A stretch of DNA of 17,524 nucleotides from an uncultured Bacilli bacterium (lineage in GTDB: Bacteria > Bacillota_I > Bacilli_A > RF39 > UBA660), in the NCBI GenBank assembly GCA_934090775.1, contig CAKOKF010000018.1, forward strand, positions 1-17,524. The letters are read 5' to 3'. A model generated the notes under the pieces. The model did no database searches. It was not told the DNA's origin and saw nothing but the letters and a program-made list of their open reading frames with translations. The translations under genes and the position numbers were made by a program. The first letter of the stretch is position 1. Every line of letters starts with the position of its first letter. Positions 15,141 to 17,524 of this stretch are shown piece by piece.

Positions 15141-16092
15141 ATTTTTTTGCTAATACTAAGTATTTAGAGATAATTTCTTCAATCTTAGGAATAGAGTCTT
15201 TATCGAATTGAAAACCGGCTGCTCTCTTATGTCCACCACCGTTAGGGGTAAATTCTTGAGCCACTTGACCTAAGTCATAGTTATCGTTATTTATTCTTAG
15301 AGAACATGTTAAGCGATAAAAATTAATAATTAGTGCAAAATCGGCCATTGGATACTTTTTCATTAGCTCATCACCAACATAATAACGAAATCCTTCACTA
15401 ATAGACACAGCTATTTTATAATTTTTAAATTCAACAAGTCTAGCTTTGTTTACGTAATTAGCTACATCGCATTCTTTAATTTCATTTTGATGCATAATTA
15501 TATCTTCGTATACTTTGGGAAGATAGAAATCCCCACTACAGTCTAGGCTAGATAACAAGTCAATAAAAGGAATTGGTCCTAGGTAAGCATGAAGTGTAGC
15601 AAGATTAGGACCTAAAGTATTATTTACTTCTTCAAAAGTCCAAGTATCTTCTCGGCGAATTGATTCAACTAATTTAGCAAAAAAATCGCTTCTTAAAAAT
15701 TCGCTATTTGGTAAAGTTAGTAGATATGTATAAAATAATTCAGTAGCACTCGTTAAATGATTATCAAGTTTGATTACTTCGTTAACAAAGGAATATTTAT
15801 TTTTTGCTTCTTCTGACTCATGGTGATCAAAATGTTTAATTTTGTTTGCAATTTCTTGATGATTTAAACAGTACTGTAGATTTTTGTCTGTAAATCCTAA
15901 ATCACAGATATAAATAGTATCATAAACATCAGCATCTATATCAGTTTCTAAATCAAAGTCATAATTATTATCAGCAAGTAAATAATCAAATTTTTTAAAA
16001 TAAAATTTTCCAAGAATTACTGACCCCATGCCATCAATGTCAGCTTGATGACTAATAATTAATATTTTGTTATTGTTTATTTGTTTTATCAT
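15139..16092 (-). CDS. DHH-DHHA1 phosphoesterase, NrnB-like
   Basis: A 317-aa DHH-family phosphoesterase. Members degrade short RNA oligonucleotides (NrnA, NrnB) or cyclic dinucleotides with two Mn2+ ions. Metal-binding motifs are SHQADIDGMGS (His15, Asp18, Asp20), CDLG (Asp64) and FDHHES (Asp89, His90, His91). The DHHA1 domain at the C-terminus has NGGGHKRAAG (284-293), which binds the substrate. The layout without extra domains and the divergent middle resemble B. subtilis NrnB (YngD) more than NrnA, but by eye I cannot exclude another subgroup. There is no membrane part, so it is cytoplasmic. ATG at 16092 has TAGGAG seven bases upstream. It is transcribed from its own promoter at 16123-16151. 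Confidence 0.88.
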   Translation of the reverse strand: MIKQINNNKILIISHQADIDGMGSVILGKFYFKKFDYLLADNNYDFDLETDIDADVYDTIYICDLGFTDKNLQYCLNHQEIANKIKHFDHHESEEAKNKYSFVNEVIKLDNHLTSATELFYTYLLTLPNSEFLRSDFFAKLVESIRREDTWTFEEVNNTLGPNLATLHAYLGPIPFIDLLSSLDCSGDFYLPKVYEDIIMHQNEIKECDVANYVNKARLVEFKNYKIAVSISEGFRYYVGDELMKKYPMADFALIINFYRLTCSLRINNDNYDLGQVAQEFTPNGGGHKRAAGFQFDKDSIPKIEEIISKYLVLAKK

Positions 16093-16122
16093 TTTCGCTC
16101 CTATTTTCTTTTTTCTAATTAA

Positions 16123-16151
16123 AGTATAACATTTATCATTATATATGTAAA
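16123..16151 (-). promoter_or_regulatory. strong promoter of the DHH phosphoesterase gene
   Basis: TTTACA (16146-16151), a 17-base spacer and TATACT (16123-16128) with an upstream TGT form a near-consensus sigma-A promoter with an extended -10 box. The leader would be about 25 bases. Confidence 0.78.
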
Positions 16152-16177
16152 TTAATCACTTTAATTTTTTTATAATT

Positions 16178-16213
16178 AAAAAACGGTATGTGAACTTAAT
16201 CATCATATCGTTT
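16178..16213 (-). terminator. terminator after ftsH
   Basis: AAACGATATG (16204-16213, minus strand) pairs with CATACCGTTT (16181-16190) with one A-C mismatch. The loop of 13 bases can pair further (TGA with TCA). Six T follow, overlapping the base of the stem. It starts eight bases after the ftsH stop. Confidence 0.72.
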
Positions 16214-16221
16214 CCATATTA

Positions 16222-17524
16222 TTATTTCTCTGATTCTTCAATAGCTTTTTCTAATTCTTCTCTAGTCATTTTAGCATAACCTTTGATTCCTTTAGATTTA
16301 GCAACTTCTTTTAGCTTAACCATTGTTGGTTCGCTAGTTGGTTTAGGGTCAACTGGACACATTTTGCCAGTTTCTACTAAGCATTCAATTTGTTCTTTAG
16401 TTAAAGTTTCATTTTCCATTAAAGCATCAGCAAGTAAATTAACTAATTTTTCATTTTTCTTTAAGATTTCAACAGCTTTATCGTAGCAGTCATCAACAAT
16501 TTTACGAACAGCTTTGTCGATTTCTAGTGCCACTTGGTCAGAAAAGTTTTTAGTCTTATTGTAATCGCGACCTAGGAAGACACCTTCCTGTTCTTCTTCT
16601 AATTGCATTGGTCCTAAATCAGACATTCCGTATTTAGTAACCATACTTCTAGCAATGTTTGTTGCTTTCTTAAAGTCATCAGAAGCACCAGTAGTTGTAG
16701 CATTTAAGAAGATTTTTTCAGCGGCACGACCACCCATTAAACCAATAATTTGGCTTTCTAATTCTTCTTTAGTCATGATACCCATTTTTTCTTCTTTTGG
16801 AAGCATCATTGTATATCCACCAGCCATACCTCTTGGGATTATTGTAATTTTATGAACTTCTTGAGCATCCGCAAGTTTGATACCGATAACGGCATGACCT
16901 GATTCATGAATAGCAACAAGATGTTTTTCTTTATCAGAAATTTTACGTGATGTTTTAGCAGGACCCATTAAGACACGGTCGGTTGCTTCATCAATTTCAT
17001 CCATGGTAATAGCTTCTTTGTTACGACGAACAGCAAGTAGAGCAGCTTCATTTAGTAAGTTTTCTAAATCAGCACCACTAAATCCTGGAGTTCTTTGTGA
17101 TAAGGCTTTTAAGTTAACATCATCAGCAAATACTTTGTTACGCGCATGAACATTTAAGATTTCTTCACGAGCTTTTGCATCAGGAAGACTAACTGTAACT
17201 TGACGGTCGAAACGTCCTGGACGTAATAAGGCTGGGTCTAATACATCTGGGCGGTTAGTTGCCGCAATAATGATTATACCTTCGTTAGCGCCGAAACCGT
17301 CCATTTCAGTTAGTAATTGGTTAAGGGTTTGTTCACGTTCATCGTGACCACCACCGATACCAGAACCTCTTTGGCGACCAACAGCATCAATTTCATCGAT
17401 GAAAATTAAGCATGGTGCTGATTGTTTAGCTTGTTTAAACATATCTCTAACACGAGAAGCACCAACACCTACAAATAGTTCAACAAAATCAGAACCTGAA
17501 ATATAATAGAATGGTACGTTAGCT
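16222..17524 (-). CDS. ftsH: ATP-dependent zinc metalloprotease FtsH, N-terminal part missing
   Basis: 433 residues are visible; the start, membrane segments and Walker A lie right of the window. The reading frame is open up to the window edge (SGSDFVELFVGVGASRVRD), so the ATG at 17442 is internal. FtsH is a membrane-anchored hexamer that degrades membrane and regulatory proteins. Visible are Walker B LIFIDEIDAVG, the second region of homology NRPDVLDPALLRPGRFDRQ, the zinc site HESGH (coded at 16894-16908), and the M41 peptidase domain to near 390. The last 33 residues (16222-16323) are unusual: LKEVAKSKGIKGYAKM followed by TREELEKAI resembles a Rho_N or SAP-like helix-extension-helix motif rather than the usual disordered tail. 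It ends at a terminator. Confidence 0.97.
   Translation of the reverse strand, partial: ANVPFYYISGSDFVELFVGVGASRVRDMFKQAKQSAPCLIFIDEIDAVGRQRGSGIGGGHDEREQTLNQLLTEMDGFGANEGIIIIAATNRPDVLDPALLRPGRFDRQVTVSLPDAKAREEILNVHARNKVFADDVNLKALSQRTPGFSGADLENLLNEAALLAVRRNKEAITMDEIDEATDRVLMGPAKTSRKISDKEKHLVAIHESGHAVIGIKLADAQEVHKITIIPRGMAGGYTMMLPKEEKMGIMTKEELESQIIGLMGGRAAEKIFLNATTTGASDDFKKATNIARSMVTKYGMSDLGPMQLEEEQEGVFLGRDYNKTKNFSDQVALEIDKAVRKIVDDCYDKAVEILKKNEKLVNLLADALMENETLTKEQIECLVETGKMCPVDPKPTSEPTMVKLKEVAKSKGIKGYAKMTREELEKAIEESEK

Overview
This window comes from a very A+T-rich bacterial chromosome (about 70% A+T by eye). The gene content and Shine-Dalgarno style (AAAGGA, AGGAG, GAGGTG) fit a low-GC Bacillota or wall-retaining Mollicutes-like lineage; I cannot name the species. 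All Trp codons I checked are TGG. TAA is the usual stop, TAG is used twice and TGA once, so the standard bacterial code fits and the Mycoplasma code does not. A FemAB-type transferase implies peptidoglycan. Every gene lies on the minus strand, so the text below runs from the right end to the left.

Right part (17524 to 10856). The 3' two thirds of ftsH ends at a hairpin terminator. A DHH-DHHA1 phosphoesterase (NrnB-like) follows with its own strong promoter. Next is a tight operon, parA-parB-mscS-DUF951-abgT, in which genes overlap or nearly touch; it ends at a terminator at 10856-10887. parA-parB with DUF951 and a nearby ychF is a typical origin-proximal arrangement in Firmicutes. With all genes presumably on the leading strand, oriC probably lies beyond the right edge.

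Middle (10800 to 5331). This part holds a rhodanese lipoprotein, a GNAT acetyltransferase, the pair ychF-femAB (promoter at 9779-9807, terminator at 7424-7453), and the pair cysS-yugP (extended -10 promoter at 7394-7402, terminator at 5331-5352). These are ordinary housekeeping genes. One oddity is that CysRS has Asn-Pro where an Asp-Asp pair is expected.

Left part (5189 to 1). This is the least ordinary region. A self-contained transcription unit with its own promoter and terminator holds an 84-aa protein, an 802-aa protein I do not recognise, and an 85-aa protein. The two small proteins resemble each other and the DUF1292 family. The 802-aa protein has a long helical, charged N-terminal part, two hydrophobic segments, a low-complexity linker and a C-terminal domain of about 100 residues. 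It is the best candidate for something undescribed. Further left come an alpha/beta-hydrolase-fold protein whose nucleophile serine is replaced by glycine, and a DUF2130 protein (zinc ribbon, coiled coil, nuclease-like core) cut by the window edge.

I found no RNA genes, mobile elements, CRISPR arrays or riboswitches. The window is densely coded, and no gene-free stretch exceeds about 220 bases.
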